DNA of 64,000 nucleotides, taken from contig FR888502.1 in the NCBI GenBank assembly GCA_000432155.1, positions 1-64,000 on the forward strand, given 5' to 3'. A program made the position numbers and the translations under genes. Positions 1 through 8,593 of this stretch are shown in pieces. Each line of letters starts with the position of its first letter. Within the stretch, counting starts at the first letter, position 1. Source of the stretch: Eubacterium sp. CAG:274. Lineage in GTDB: Bacteria > Bacillota > Clostridia > Lachnospirales > CAG-274. The notes under the pieces were generated by a model. That model searched no databases. It had not been told where the DNA came from and worked only from the letters and a program-made list of their open reading frames with translations.

Positions 1-85
1 CCTTTGATAATCTGAAAAAATATGCAAATACATTTGTCAAAAAACTGCAAATTATTTTCTAAAATCAGATTTTTAGACATTTTGA

Positions 86-115
86 GGGTAGTCAGTTGGC
101 TACCCTTATTTTTCC
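86..115 (+). terminator. Intrinsic terminator of an upstream gene
   Basis: A GGGTAG/CTACCC stem at 86-91 and 100-105 with an 8-base loop is followed by TTATTTTT on the plus strand. It probably ends a transcript entering from left of the window. It also lies just past the stop of the minus-strand NlpC/P60 gene, but that side lacks a T-run, so its minus-strand role is doubtful. Confidence 0.55.
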
Positions 116-822
116 TCAAAAATTATTTTCATAACATTATCAGCATACATATTTTTCAAGTTATATTTGTCGTACAAAACATTGTCATACCACCTAAACT
201 GGCTATATTTTCCTAAATAGTCAAAAGGTTTAACAGGATATTTTTTATTCCATACAGGGTAATATTTATCCATATATTTATTTGCCAAATCTATTGCGTG
301 AGAATTTTCAATGCCCTTTGGTGTAGGTGTGCCACTTATATGAACACCAGACGGAGAGGAATGAAGTATAACAACACTTCCGTCATTACATGGACCTAAT
401 GAAAGCCAAACATGGGAAACACTCTCTCCACTCATAATATCTCCGGCTTTATATTCTGTAATATATTTTGCTTTTTTTACCTTTCCTTTGTTCTCTGTTG
501 CTAGGTTATTGGCTATCTTTCTTGAAAAATCAACATAACCCTTATCCTGAAAAATGTTATACAGTAGCCAGCCTATATATCCGGAGCAATCTAAACCTAA
601 GTGTATATATTCCTTATTTTGTTTATAGTCATAATCTTTAAAGTTATAGGAACTATCTTGCTTTTGGGCAAATTCTGCCCATTTGGGGTCAATGCCTAAA
701 GTCATAGCCTCAATACCTGCACCAGTATCCTTTTCATTCCACCCACCGCCGTAAATATACATTGTTTTGCCAATTGGCAATAAGGCTGTTTTTAATAGGT
801 TTTCTAAAGTTTTTTCCAACAT
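106..822 (-). CDS. NlpC/P60-family cysteine peptidase
   Basis: The 238-residue product carries the NlpC/P60 catalytic pattern: LDCSGYIGW puts the nucleophile at Cys79, SHVWLSLG gives His137, and a polar third His lies at 154. The family usually cleaves cell-wall peptides such as D-gamma-Glu-diamino acid bonds. There is no N-terminal signal peptide or SH3-type binding domain, so the protein either acts inside the cell or leaves by an unusual route. The start is supported by AGGGAGATGAT just upstream. The gene stands alone, divergent from the PH-like gene at 950. The family call is fairly secure; the substrate is unknown. Confidence 0.7.
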   Translation of the reverse strand: MLEKTLENLLKTALLPIGKTMYIYGGGWNEKDTGAGIEAMTLGIDPKWAEFAQKQDSSYNFKDYDYKQNKEYIHLGLDCSGYIGWLLYNIFQDKGYVDFSRKIANNLATENKGKVKKAKYITEYKAGDIMSGESVSHVWLSLGPCNDGSVVILHSSPSGVHISGTPTPKGIENSHAIDLANKYMDKYYPVWNKKYPVKPFDYLGKYSQFRWYDNVLYDKYNLKNMYADNVMKIIFEEK

Positions 823-874
823 ATCATCTCCCTGTAAATAAATGTATGTGTTGGGGTGTAGGGATTATGTATAT

Positions 875-902
875 TTGACTTATGCTATAAAAGTGATATA
901 AT
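875..902 (+). promoter_or_regulatory. SigA-type promoter for the 950 gene
   Basis: TTGACT at 875-880 and TATAAT at 897-902 are separated by 16 bases, and the coding start follows at 950 behind GAGGTAAAA. Confidence 0.6.
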
Positions 903-949
903 TCTTGTGTATGCTAAGTATAAATTTGGAATAGAAACGAGGTAAAAAT

Positions 950-1285
950 ATGGAAAGCGTTAATATTACATATTTATGGCGAGGTAAAAAGACAGTTCTA
1001 GGCTTGCCTATTGGTGCTACAAAATATGCTGTTAGCGAGGAAAAAATATTTATAGAAAAAGGTGCTATGAATACAGAGGAAAAAGAAATAGCATTAGAGG
1101 AAATAAATGATATTTCTGTTACTACTTCTTCAATGGAAAAATTCTTTAAGGTTGGTACTGTAGTTATAAAATATGGCGAAAACAAAGAATGTAAGCTAGA
1201 AAGTATAAAGCAACCTATGATGGTAAGTGAGCTTATACATCAGTATGTTGAAAAGGCTAGAGGTATTAAAAGCTATTCTATATAA
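950..1285 (+). CDS. Small PH-like domain protein, function unknown
   Basis: This 111-residue soluble protein has alternating short beta strands and a C-terminal amphipathic helix. Its pattern, including the phrase KIFIEKGAMNTEEKEIALEEI, recalls bacterial pleckstrin-homology (bPH2/YdbT-like) proteins, in which a strand pair is followed by 'I.L.dI..v'. No catalytic motif or membrane segment is visible. It has a clear ribosome site (CGAGGTAAAAAT) and its own promoter. It ends without an obvious terminator ahead of the ABC genes. The fold assignment rests on pattern only. Confidence 0.45.
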   Translation: MESVNITYLWRGKKTVLGLPIGATKYAVSEEKIFIEKGAMNTEEKEIALEEINDISVTTSSMEKFFKVGTVVIKYGENKECKLESIKQPMMVSELIHQYVEKARGIKSYSI

Positions 1286-1372
1286 TACAATATAAACATA
1301 GAATAAAAGGTATAAATCAAATAGTTGTTATTATCTGTAAAATTTACATAAAGAACAATAATACTTGATTTT

Positions 1373-1401
1373 TTCGTTATTATGCTTTAGAATTGTATAA
1401 T
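1373..1401 (+). promoter_or_regulatory. Possible promoter for the ABC transporter pair
   Basis: A TATAAT at 1396-1401 has a weak TTCGTT 17 bases upstream. The start of the ATPase at 1447 gives a ~40-base leader. Confidence 0.35.
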
Positions 1402-1446
1402 AGGAAGATACGGCAATATGCCGTTTGGGGTAAGGAGATGAGCCAG

Positions 1447-2196
1447 ATGACTTCATCAGTAGGAAATAGAAAAGAGAAAACAATGAGAGCAGGAATACAG
1501 AGAGAAAGAGCAGCCTTAAAATGCTATGGCATTAATAAAAGATTTGGTACAGAACATGTGCTTAAAAATTTTAATCTGACAGTAAATAAGGGTCAGCTTG
1601 TGACTATTTTTGCTCCAGAATTTTCAGGAAAATCTACACTTGCTAAAATTATGTGTGGACTTCTTTCTCCCTCAAGTGGCTATGTCCTTATAAGTGGTTA
1701 TAAGGCAGGAAACAGAACTAATAAGTATGTTAGCTATTTGCCGGAAATACCATTTGTTAAATACGATAATACCGTTTACGACCTTATGGGTATTTACACT
1801 AGATTTTTTCAGGATTTCAAAAGTCGAAAAGCTTATACATTGTTAAAAAGTTTTAAAATAAATCCAAGAACAAAGTTTGATAATATGTCTACAACAGCCA
1901 TACAATTAGTGGAAACTATTATGGTGGCATCAAGAAAGACAAGTCTTTACATATTTGATGAACCTATTGTAAATGTAAACGATAAGTATAGACAGGCAGT
2001 TGTAGAAATGATTGCAAAGTGCAAAAAAGAGGGTGCAGTAGTTGTACTTTCTCAAGAGCCTGGTGGCTTTGACAATGTTGCCGATAAGGTGTTGTTTTTA
2101 AGACGAGGAGATACTATACTCTCTATGGCTAGAGAAGAAGTTGAAAGTAAGTATTTCCAGCCTGTTAGTTCGGTTTACAAGGAGGTTTACAAATAA
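1447..2196 (+). CDS. ABC transporter ATP-binding protein, degenerate motifs
   Basis: The 249-residue protein has an ABC ATPase fold. The start at 1447 is chosen because AAGGAG sits nine bases upstream; an upstream TTG and the ATG at 1438 lack usable spacing. Walker B (LYIFDEP) is intact. Other motifs are degraded: Walker A reads APEFSGKST (residues 56-64), so two of its glycines are A and F; the LSGGQ signature is replaced by MSTTAIQ; and the switch His is replaced in VVLSQEPGG. It abuts the permease gene with no gap, so the two make one exporter. Catalysis may be slow, or the protein may act as a regulated or partly dead ATPase. Confidence 0.8.
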   Translation: MTSSVGNRKEKTMRAGIQRERAALKCYGINKRFGTEHVLKNFNLTVNKGQLVTIFAPEFSGKSTLAKIMCGLLSPSSGYVLISGYKAGNRTNKYVSYLPEIPFVKYDNTVYDLMGIYTRFFQDFKSRKAYTLLKSFKINPRTKFDNMSTTAIQLVETIMVASRKTSLYIFDEPIVNVNDKYRQAVVEMIAKCKKEGAVVVLSQEPGGFDNVADKVLFLRRGDTILSMAREEVESKYFQPVSSVYKEVYK

Positions 2197-3015
2197 ATGC
2201 TTAACCTTTTATATTACGATTTTTTAGCTGTGTTTAAAAAGCTGTGGTACTATGTGCTTATTATTACAGGGCTTGCTTTTGTAGTGCGTATTTTGTGGAG
2301 TGAGGCCTTTTTAGTGCTTTTTGATAATTCCAATTTTTTTATAGGTCTTGTTATTAGATATGTGGCTTTAGGCTTTTTGTGTGCCTTTGGTGTACTGATT
2401 ATAGTTATTGCCATTATGGTTCAGGCACAATGGTTTGACGAAAATATATTGTCGGCACAAGGTCAGCTTACAAATATGTACCCTGTTTCAAGTGTTCAGC
2501 TTGTTATGAGCAAAGTTATAAATTCCTTTATTTGGGCATTCATACTTTCACTTGTGGCAATAGGCGTGTTTTCAGTATTTTGTGTTGGTACAGATGTATT
2601 TAAGGGTATGGTTGAGGCTATTGCTGATTTAAGTACCAATAACAATATCAAAATAAGTTTTGGTAGTATAATGTCTACCAGTTGCTTTTTTGTTGCAACA
2701 ACTACAGTAAACCTTATATCTCTTTGTTATTTATCTCAAACAATAGGTCAGGTATTTGCAAATTTCAAAAACTTAATGGTATTGATTAGCTTTGTTGCTA
2801 TTTTTGTAGTTGTTCTTTTACTTTTGTATCTTTTATTTAGTGCTTTTGGTGTAGTACATCTTTTTAATGAGGCTATAGCAAATAAGCAGTCTGAAACAGT
2901 AGTAAGACTTGTTATGTCTATGGGTACAAGATTTTCATTTATAAACATTTTATTGAGCTTTTTCTATGGCTTTATGACAGGCTGTATTTTAAGAGCAAGA
3001 TTAAATATAATGTAA
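2197..3015 (+). CDS. ABC-2 type transporter permease
   Basis: The 272-residue protein is polytopic with about six hydrophobic segments: two near the N-terminus, one pair around residues 105-130, and three in the C-terminal half. This is the layout of ABC-2 permeases. Translation starts on the base after the ATPase stop, with GGAGGTTTACAAAT inside the ATPase end, so the two are probably translationally coupled. A strong terminator follows. The exported substrate cannot be read from the sequence. Confidence 0.75.
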   Translation: MLNLLYYDFLAVFKKLWYYVLIITGLAFVVRILWSEAFLVLFDNSNFFIGLVIRYVALGFLCAFGVLIIVIAIMVQAQWFDENILSAQGQLTNMYPVSSVQLVMSKVINSFIWAFILSLVAIGVFSVFCVGTDVFKGMVEAIADLSTNNNIKISFGSIMSTSCFFVATTTVNLISLCYLSQTIGQVFANFKNLMVLISFVAIFVVVLLLLYLLFSAFGVVHLFNEAIANKQSETVVRLVMSMGTRFSFINILLSFFYGFMTGCILRARLNIM

Positions 3016-3019
3016 ACTA

Positions 3020-3055
3020 AAATAACCGAAACTTTGTGTTTCGGTTATTTTTGTC
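3020..3055 (+). terminator. Terminator of the ABC operon
   Basis: A perfect 13-bp stem, AAATAACCGAAAC at 3020-3032 and its complement at 3038-3050, has a 5-base loop and runs into a T-rich tract. Confidence 0.85.
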
Positions 3056-3097
3056 TTTAAGCTCTTTATTTTTGTCTTTAGGATTAATTATTGTAAA

Positions 3098-3137
3098 AAT
3101 TGCAAAGAAAAAGGGGTTGCTAATGCAACCCCTCTTT
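3098..3137 (-). terminator. Terminator of the small lipoprotein gene
   Basis: GGGGTTGC at 3113-3120 pairs with GCAACCCC at 3125-3132. Read on the minus strand it is followed by TTTTTCTTTGC, downstream of the lipoprotein stop. Confidence 0.75.
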
Positions 3138-3165
3138 GGATTTACGATAAATACTAAAATACTAA

Positions 3166-3408
3166 TTATTCAGCAGCAGTTGTTGCTTCAGCATCAGCTG
3201 TAGTTGCGTCTTCAGCATCAGCAGTTTCTTCTTCAGTAGCAGATTCGTCTTCACCTACAGTTTCTTCTTCAGTAGCATCTTCTACTACAGTTTCTTCTTC
3301 AGCAGCTACAGTAGTTTCTTCGCTACCAGTAGAAGAAGCGCTACCACAAGCAGTGAAAGCCATAGCCATAGATAATACAACTGCACCTAATAATAATTTC
3401 TTTTTCAT
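3166..3408 (-). CDS. Small acidic low-complexity lipoprotein
   Basis: The 80-residue product has a lipoprotein signal peptide (MKKKLLLGAVVLSMAMA) with lipobox FTAC and predicted lipidation at Cys21. The remaining ~60 residues are almost only Glu, Thr, Ala, Asp and Val, a flexible, highly negative tail outside the membrane. No domain is recognised. The ribosome site is AAGAGGA. The gene is monocistronic between its own terminator and a promoter region holding a PhoP-type direct repeat at 3499-3515, so a phosphate-linked role is possible. It could bind cations or act as a surface spacer; this is inference. Confidence 0.7.
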   Translation of the reverse strand: MKKKLLLGAVVLSMAMAFTACGSASSTGSEETTVAAEEETVVEDATEEETVGEDESATEEETADAEDATTADAEATTAAE

Positions 3409-3827
3409 AATAAATCCTCTTTTCTTTTTTATGTAGTGTAGACTGAGTTAGTCTACTTTCGATTATATAGATATATTGTGTATATAACATTAAGAAAATG
3501 TAAACAAACTGTAAACATCAGAAAAATAAATCTGTAGAAAATTTGTGAACATAGCTTTTTTGTTGGTTTTAGTAAAAAACTCGCATATTTTGAAAAATAT
3601 TGTCAGTTAATATTTATAGATATTGGTGTCTTAAAATAAAATATATTTTTTGTTTTATTATTCTAAATTGCATTGTTGGGCACACAAGTATTTAACATAT
3701 TTTAAAGAAAAATTGAAATATTTGGAAAATTACAAAAAAAATTTTCAGTATTTTGAGAAAATATATTGAAAAAGTAAAAAAATATGTTAAATCTATATTA
3801 GTTTTTGTTTGTTTTTTGCAATGGTAG
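3409..3827. other. AT-rich divergent intergenic region
   Basis: About 480 bases separate the lipoprotein gene from glmU. The part nearest the lipoprotein holds its leader, including a perfect 7-bp hairpin (GTAGACT at 3438-3444, complement at 3450-3456), a minus-strand TATAAT (3462-3467) and the direct repeat at 3499-3515. From about 3520 to 3827 I see only AT-rich sequence with no convincing ORF or structured RNA. Confidence 0.5.
3499..3515 (-). promoter_or_regulatory. PhoP-box-like direct repeat
   Basis: On the minus strand TTTACA-GTTTG-TTTACA forms a direct repeat with 11-base periodicity, the arrangement of PhoP boxes in Bacillus. A minus-strand TATAAT (3462-3467) lies 31 bases downstream. 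The same repeat, with a nearly identical distance to its -10, precedes pstS. Confidence 0.55.
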
Positions 3828-3856
3828 TTGTGTTTTTGAAAAAAATATAGTATAAT
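3828..3856 (+). promoter_or_regulatory. glmU promoter
   Basis: TTGTGT at 3828-3833 and TATAAT at 3851-3856 are 17 bases apart. The start codon follows at 3891 behind GAGGTG. Confidence 0.55.
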
Positions 3857-3890
3857 AGAGTAAATTTAAAAGCGAAACAGAGGTGCTGTA

Positions 3891-5258
3891 ATGGAAAATT
3901 TAAAGGTAGTTGTACTCGCTGCAGGTCAGGGTACAAGAATGAAATCAGAAGTGCCTAAGGTACTCCATAGAGTTTTTGATAAGACAATGGTTGATTATGT
4001 TATAGAGGCTTCTTATGAAGCTGGTGCATCTGAAGTATGCGTTGTTGTAGGTCATCAGTCTGCAATGGTTAAGGCTGTTATTAAGGATAAGTACGACAAT
4101 GTTTCATTTGCAGTTCAGAAAGAACAGCTTGGTACAGGTCATGCTGTAATGCAGGCAAAGGATTTTATACAGAGTGGTAATATCCTTGTTCTTTGTGGAG
4201 ATACTCCTCTTATTAAGGGCGAAACTATTAAGGCTATTTACGATGTTCACGAAAGTCAGGGCAATGATGCAACAGTAGTTTCTATGATTGCTGATAACCC
4301 AACTGGTTACGGTCGTATTATTAGAAATGGCGATGCTTTTGCTAAGATTGTTGAACAGAAAGATGCAAATGATGAAGAAAAGGCTGTTAAGGAAGTAAAC
4401 ACAGGTGTTTATATCTTTAAGGCAGAGGCTTTAAACAAGGCTTTTGAAAGTCTTACTAATAATAATGTTCAGGGCGAATATTACCTTACAGATACTCTTG
4501 AAATTATCAAGAACAATAGCGGTAAGGTTGGTGTTATGACTGCTGAGGATTCAGACGAATTTTTAGGTGTTAATTCTAAACTTCAGCTTGCTCAGGCTAT
4601 GAAGATTATGAAAAAGAGAATTAATGAATATCATATGATTAATGGTGTTACTATTACTGACCCAGAAAATACATACATTGGCAAAGATGTTGAGATTGCT
4701 CCAGATACAATTATTTACCCAGGTTGTATGCTTGAAGGTAAGACAAAGATTGGTAAGAGCTGTATTATTGGACCAAACACAAGAATGACATCTTGCGATA
4801 TTCACGATTGTGTTACTATTCAGTCTAGTACACTTATTGAAGCTCAGGTAAAGAGCTTTACAACTGTTGGACCTTATGCTTATTTAAGACCAAATTCAAA
4901 GATTGGCGAGCATGTTAGAATTGGCGACTTCGTAGAAGTTAAGAATTCTACTATTGATGACGGTACAAAGGTTAGCCACCTTACTTATGTAGGTGATTCT
5001 GATGTAGGTAAGTGTGTAAACTTTGGCTGTGGTACAGTTACTGTAAACTATGACGGTAAGGTTAAGAACCGTTGTAAGATTGGCGACGGTGCTTTCATTG
5101 GCTGTAATACTAACCTTGTAGCACCTGTTGAAATCGCCCCTAGAGCTTATACTGCTGCTGGTTCTACAATCACTAAGAATGTTCCAGAAGACAGCCTTGC
5201 AATAGCAAGAGCTAGACAGGACAATAAAGAGGGTTGGAGAAAGAAAGTAGATAAATAA
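3891..5258 (+). CDS. glmU: Bifunctional GlmU (UDP-GlcNAc synthesis)
   Basis: GlmU acetylates glucosamine-1-phosphate with acetyl-CoA and then uridylylates it to UDP-GlcNAc, the precursor of peptidoglycan and teichoic acids. The 455 residues match the normal length. The N-terminal half is a nucleotidyltransferase with LAAGQGTRMKSEVPKVLH (residues 9-26) and LCGDTPLI. From about residue 250 come hexapeptide repeats forming a left-handed beta helix, with the acetyltransferase signature KNSTIDDGTKVSHLTYVGD. The gene is monocistronic between its own promoter and a strong terminator. It is not next to prs or spoVG, unlike many Firmicutes. Confidence 0.97.
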   Translation: MENLKVVVLAAGQGTRMKSEVPKVLHRVFDKTMVDYVIEASYEAGASEVCVVVGHQSAMVKAVIKDKYDNVSFAVQKEQLGTGHAVMQAKDFIQSGNILVLCGDTPLIKGETIKAIYDVHESQGNDATVVSMIADNPTGYGRIIRNGDAFAKIVEQKDANDEEKAVKEVNTGVYIFKAEALNKAFESLTNNNVQGEYYLTDTLEIIKNNSGKVGVMTAEDSDEFLGVNSKLQLAQAMKIMKKRINEYHMINGVTITDPENTYIGKDVEIAPDTIIYPGCMLEGKTKIGKSCIIGPNTRMTSCDIHDCVTIQSSTLIEAQVKSFTTVGPYAYLRPNSKIGEHVRIGDFVEVKNSTIDDGTKVSHLTYVGDSDVGKCVNFGCGTVTVNYDGKVKNRCKIGDGAFIGCNTNLVAPVEIAPRAYTAAGSTITKNVPEDSLAIARARQDNKEGWRKKVDK

Positions 5259-5272
5259 TAATTGATTATACT

Positions 5273-5310
5273 AACAGCCTGTCAAACAGAAATGGCAGGC
5301 TGTTTTCTTG
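5273..5310 (+). terminator. glmU terminator
   Basis: A 12-bp stem (5273-5284 with 5293-5304, one G-U pair) built on AACAGCCTG is followed by TTTTCTTG. Confidence 0.85.
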
Positions 5311-5365
5311 TTCAAAATATATTTACATTATTTACTGTTTTGCTTAATTATTGGATAAATCCTTG

Positions 5366-5374
5366 TGGTATAAT
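5366..5374 (+). promoter_or_regulatory. Extended -10 promoter
   Basis: TGGTATAAT at 5366-5374 is an extended -10 element with no good -35 box. It lies 64 bases before the start of the membrane protein gene. Confidence 0.45.
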
Positions 5375-5437
5375 CATTTACATACTTATCCATATGTGAT
5401 AAAATTACAGCGATATTAAGCATAGGGGAGAAAAAAT

Positions 5438-7537
5438 ATGAAGGAAACAAAAAACAAAGTAAAATCGTTTTTTAAAGGCGATGATACGAAACAACAAAGC
5501 AAAACCACCAAAAATTTGCTAATTTTGTTGGTTTTAGTAGTTTTAGAACTTACAGTTTTTAACTTTAGATTCTATCAAAATATGTTTAATCAGCCTTTTT
5601 CTATTAATGAAACTCAATTTAACACCTTTGGGCTTGTAAGTCAAGGTAATGGCGTAAATAGAGTTACTGATAGCGAAGCATTTGTAGAGGCTTATAATCT
5701 AAACAAACATATTAAAAATGTTTATATTAATCTGGATATTCCAGATGTATTAAAAGAAGATAGAAATAATCACGCAATAAGCGTTGGTATATCGGCTACA
5801 GACCAAGGTAACAGCGATTATTTTGATACACCTAACAGAGTAATTGCTACAGACTTAAACAGGAGTAAGTATATTCCATTAAGTTTAAACGGCGATAGTG
5901 CTAAAATAAAGTTAAAGATATTTGACTTTAAGGATAAAGACATAATAGTAAATGATATTGTATTTAATGCTAAAATGCCATTTTCATTTAATGTTTTCAG
6001 AATTATTTTCCTTTTTGCTGTTATTTCACTTGTAAGATTGCTTAGAGTGAAAAATGGCTCTTACACTAAAATGTTTAAAGGCGACAGCAGAAATCAAAAA
6101 ATAATAATGACAATAGCTATAGTGATAAATGTGTTTGTTTTTATATGTTTGGGTGTTATAAACCCTGAATACAAGGCTACTACATCTCATCATTATCAAT
6201 ACTATAGATTAGCAGAGGCAATATTAGACGGTCATTTTTATTTGAATGATACTCCTCCGGCTTCTCTTATTATGTTGGATAATCCTTATGACCCAGATAT
6301 GAGAAGAACGGCTGTCAATAATAATGGAGAAAGTTTCAAATGGGATACTGCCTACAGGAACGGAAGATACTATGTTTACTTTGGTATTGTTCCTTGTCTT
6401 ATGTATTACTTGCCTTTAAAGGCTATGGGCATTGAATTGTCAAACAAGTATTTCATAATGGCGGTAGTAAGTATAATAATTATATTTGGTTACTTGTTGC
6501 TATACGAAATAAATAGACGATGGTTCAAGAATATTAGTTTTCTTGCACACTTAATGCTTTCTATAATTTTTGTAAATTCTACAGGTATTATATTGGCTAC
6601 AAGAGCTATGGACTTGTATCATGTTCCGATTATGGCAGCTATGATGTTCCTTATAATGACAATGTATTTTTGGATAAAGGCATTGCCTGAAACAGAAAAG
6701 GGAACATTAAAGGGCAAATATCTTACAATAGGTTCTATTACAATGGCTTTAGTGGCTGGCTGTAGACCACAGTTATTGCTTATGGCATTTATTTCAGTTC
6801 CTCTTTTCTGGGACTATGTATTTAAGCAAAGAACATTGTTCTCTAAAACAAGTGTAAGAAAAACAGTAGGATTTATGTTACCTTTTGTAATCTTTGGTGC
6901 ATTTATGATGTTCTATAATTATGCTCGTTTTGGTTCTGTATTTGATTTTGGACAGAATTATAACCTTACTGTAATGGATATGACAGCAGAGCATTTTAAT
7001 ATAGAAAAGATACCTTTAGGATTGTTTACTTATTTCTTACAGTTGCCAGGAACTTCTGTTATTTTCCCTTATATTCACTATGCGGGAACATATACACAGT
7101 TTATGGGCAACTATGTCAGAGAAGAAGTTACAGGCGGTATGTTTATACACCATATAATATTATTCTTCTTAATAATGACAACAAAGGTAAAGGATTTGTT
7201 AAAAGAAAAGAAACTTTTTTGGATAGTATGTATGCTTTTAGGTATTAGCCTTATAGTATGTATGCTCGACTTTAACACAGGTGGTATTGTTGAAAGATAC
7301 AGAACAGACTTTACTTGGCAGATTTTCTTAGCAGCAATTATTGTTATATATGCTGTTCTTGAAAAGTATAATAATACTCCATTTTATGTCTTAATTCTTA
7401 CAGTCCTTTCTGTATGCTTTATGTGGAGTTTCGTAAATGACTTTGCTGAATTGTTTAATGCAACATATAAAACTTATTCACTTACTTGTCCAGCGTTCTT
7501 CTATAATATGCAGTATATTATAGAGTTTTGGTTATAG
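5438..7537 (+). CDS. Large polytopic membrane protein, probable GT-C-type glycosyltransferase
   Basis: The 699-residue protein has a basic cytoplasmic N-terminus, one membrane segment (about 27-45), an extracellular domain of roughly 130 residues, then about eleven more membrane segments. It resembles lipid-linked-sugar-dependent GT-C transferases in layout, but I cannot point to a certain catalytic motif; acidic residues around NDTPPAS and DNPYDPDMRR in the first large loop after the second segment are candidates. It is followed after 22 bases by a GT2 gene of the polyprenyl-phosphate sugar synthase type, which would supply its donor. Together they may decorate a wall or surface polymer. Function is inferred from context. 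Confidence 0.5.
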   Translation: MKETKNKVKSFFKGDDTKQQSKTTKNLLILLVLVVLELTVFNFRFYQNMFNQPFSINETQFNTFGLVSQGNGVNRVTDSEAFVEAYNLNKHIKNVYINLDIPDVLKEDRNNHAISVGISATDQGNSDYFDTPNRVIATDLNRSKYIPLSLNGDSAKIKLKIFDFKDKDIIVNDIVFNAKMPFSFNVFRIIFLFAVISLVRLLRVKNGSYTKMFKGDSRNQKIIMTIAIVINVFVFICLGVINPEYKATTSHHYQYYRLAEAILDGHFYLNDTPPASLIMLDNPYDPDMRRTAVNNNGESFKWDTAYRNGRYYVYFGIVPCLMYYLPLKAMGIELSNKYFIMAVVSIIIIFGYLLLYEINRRWFKNISFLAHLMLSIIFVNSTGIILATRAMDLYHVPIMAAMMFLIMTMYFWIKALPETEKGTLKGKYLTIGSITMALVAGCRPQLLLMAFISVPLFWDYVFKQRTLFSKTSVRKTVGFMLPFVIFGAFMMFYNYARFGSVFDFGQNYNLTVMDMTAEHFNIEKIPLGLFTYFLQLPGTSVIFPYIHYAGTYTQFMGNYVREEVTGGMFIHHIILFFLIMTTKVKDLLKEKKLFWIVCMLLGISLIVCMLDFNTGGIVERYRTDFTWQIFLAAIIVIYAVLEKYNNTPFYVLILTVLSVCFMWSFVNDFAELFNATYKTYSLTCPAFFYNMQYIIEFWL

Positions 7538-7559
7538 TATGGCTTAGGAGGAGAAAACA

Positions 7560-8501
7560 ATGGATAAAATAGCAGTGCTTATACCTTGCTATAATGAAAG
7601 TAAAACAATAAAGAAAGTAGTTGAAGACTACAAAAGAATTTTACCAGAAGCAACGATTTATGTTTATGACAACAATTCTTCTGACGGTACAGATGAAATT
7701 GCTCGCAAAGCCGGTGCTGTAGTACGATATGAGTACCAGCAGGGCAAGGGCAATGTTATCAGAAGAATGTTTAGAGAAATTGATGCTGAATGTTATATTA
7801 TGACTGACGGCGACGATACATATCCTGTAGAACCAACACCGGATATGGCAAAAATGGTTCTTGAACAGGGTGTGGATATGGTAGTCGGCGATAGACTTTC
7901 TTCTACATATTTTACAGAAAATAAAAGACCTTTTCACAATTTTGGAAATTCTCTTGTGCGTAAGAGCATTAACTCACTTTTTAAAAGTGATGTAAAAGAT
8001 ATTATGACAGGTCTTAGAGCTTTTTCTTATGGCTTTGTAAAAACTTTCCCTGTAATTTCAAAGGGCTTTGAAATTGAAACAGAAATGACTATACACGCAA
8101 TAGACAAAAATATGTTTATTAAGAATGTAGTTGTTGACTACAGAGATAGAGTGGAAGGTAGTGTTTCAAAGTTAAATACCTTTAGTGACGGATTTAAAGT
8201 TATAAAGACTATTATAAGATTATTTAAGGACTATAAGCCTTTAAGATTTTTCACAACAATAGCTTTGGTATTGTTTGTATTAGCTTTAATATTCTTTGTA
8301 CCAGTTATGGGAACATATGTAAACACAGGTCTAGTACCTAATTTCCCAACACTTATGGTTTGTGGATTTGTGGTTATAGCTGCTTTACAATGCTTTTTCA
8401 CAGGTCTTACACTTTCCACTATTGTGGCTAAGAATAGACAGGATTTTGAATTTAAGAGAATTACTGTTGAAGAAGATTTAAAAGATAAATTAAATAAGTA
8501 A
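7560..8501 (+). CDS. GT2 glycosyltransferase, polyprenyl-phosphate sugar synthase type
   Basis: This 313-residue protein starts with a GT-A domain: VLIPCYNES at residues 6-14, YDNNSSDGTDEIA, and the metal-binding TDGDDTYP. The motif MTGLRAFS followed by SKGFEIETEMT is typical of DPM1/undecaprenyl-phosphate glycosyltransferases. Two membrane segments close the C-terminus (about 230-250 and 260-285). It likely transfers a sugar from a nucleotide donor to a polyprenyl phosphate for use by the preceding membrane protein. The ribosome site is GGAGGAGAAAACA. Confidence 0.8.
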   Translation: MDKIAVLIPCYNESKTIKKVVEDYKRILPEATIYVYDNNSSDGTDEIARKAGAVVRYEYQQGKGNVIRRMFREIDAECYIMTDGDDTYPVEPTPDMAKMVLEQGVDMVVGDRLSSTYFTENKRPFHNFGNSLVRKSINSLFKSDVKDIMTGLRAFSYGFVKTFPVISKGFEIETEMTIHAIDKNMFIKNVVVDYRDRVEGSVSKLNTFSDGFKVIKTIIRLFKDYKPLRFFTTIALVLFVLALIFFVPVMGTYVNTGLVPNFPTLMVCGFVVIAALQCFFTGLTLSTIVAKNRQDFEFKRITVEEDLKDKLNK

Positions 8502-8506
8502 GATTA

Positions 8507-8548
8507 AAAAATACCGAACTCAAATTTCAGAGTTCGGTATTTTTTTGC
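8507..8548. terminator. Bidirectional terminator
   Basis: ATACCGAACTC (8511-8521) pairs perfectly with 8530-8540. It is flanked by A-run and T-run, so it can end both the GT2 transcript and the convergent penicillin-binding protein transcript. Confidence 0.85.
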
Positions 8549-8593
8549 TTGTTAAATATGCAATATATTTGTAGTTCGAACAAATATATAAAA

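Noticed and set aside
880..1185. Minus-strand ORF of 101 codons
   Set aside because: It lies opposite the PH-like gene in a mirrored frame, with no ribosome site; a shadow ORF.
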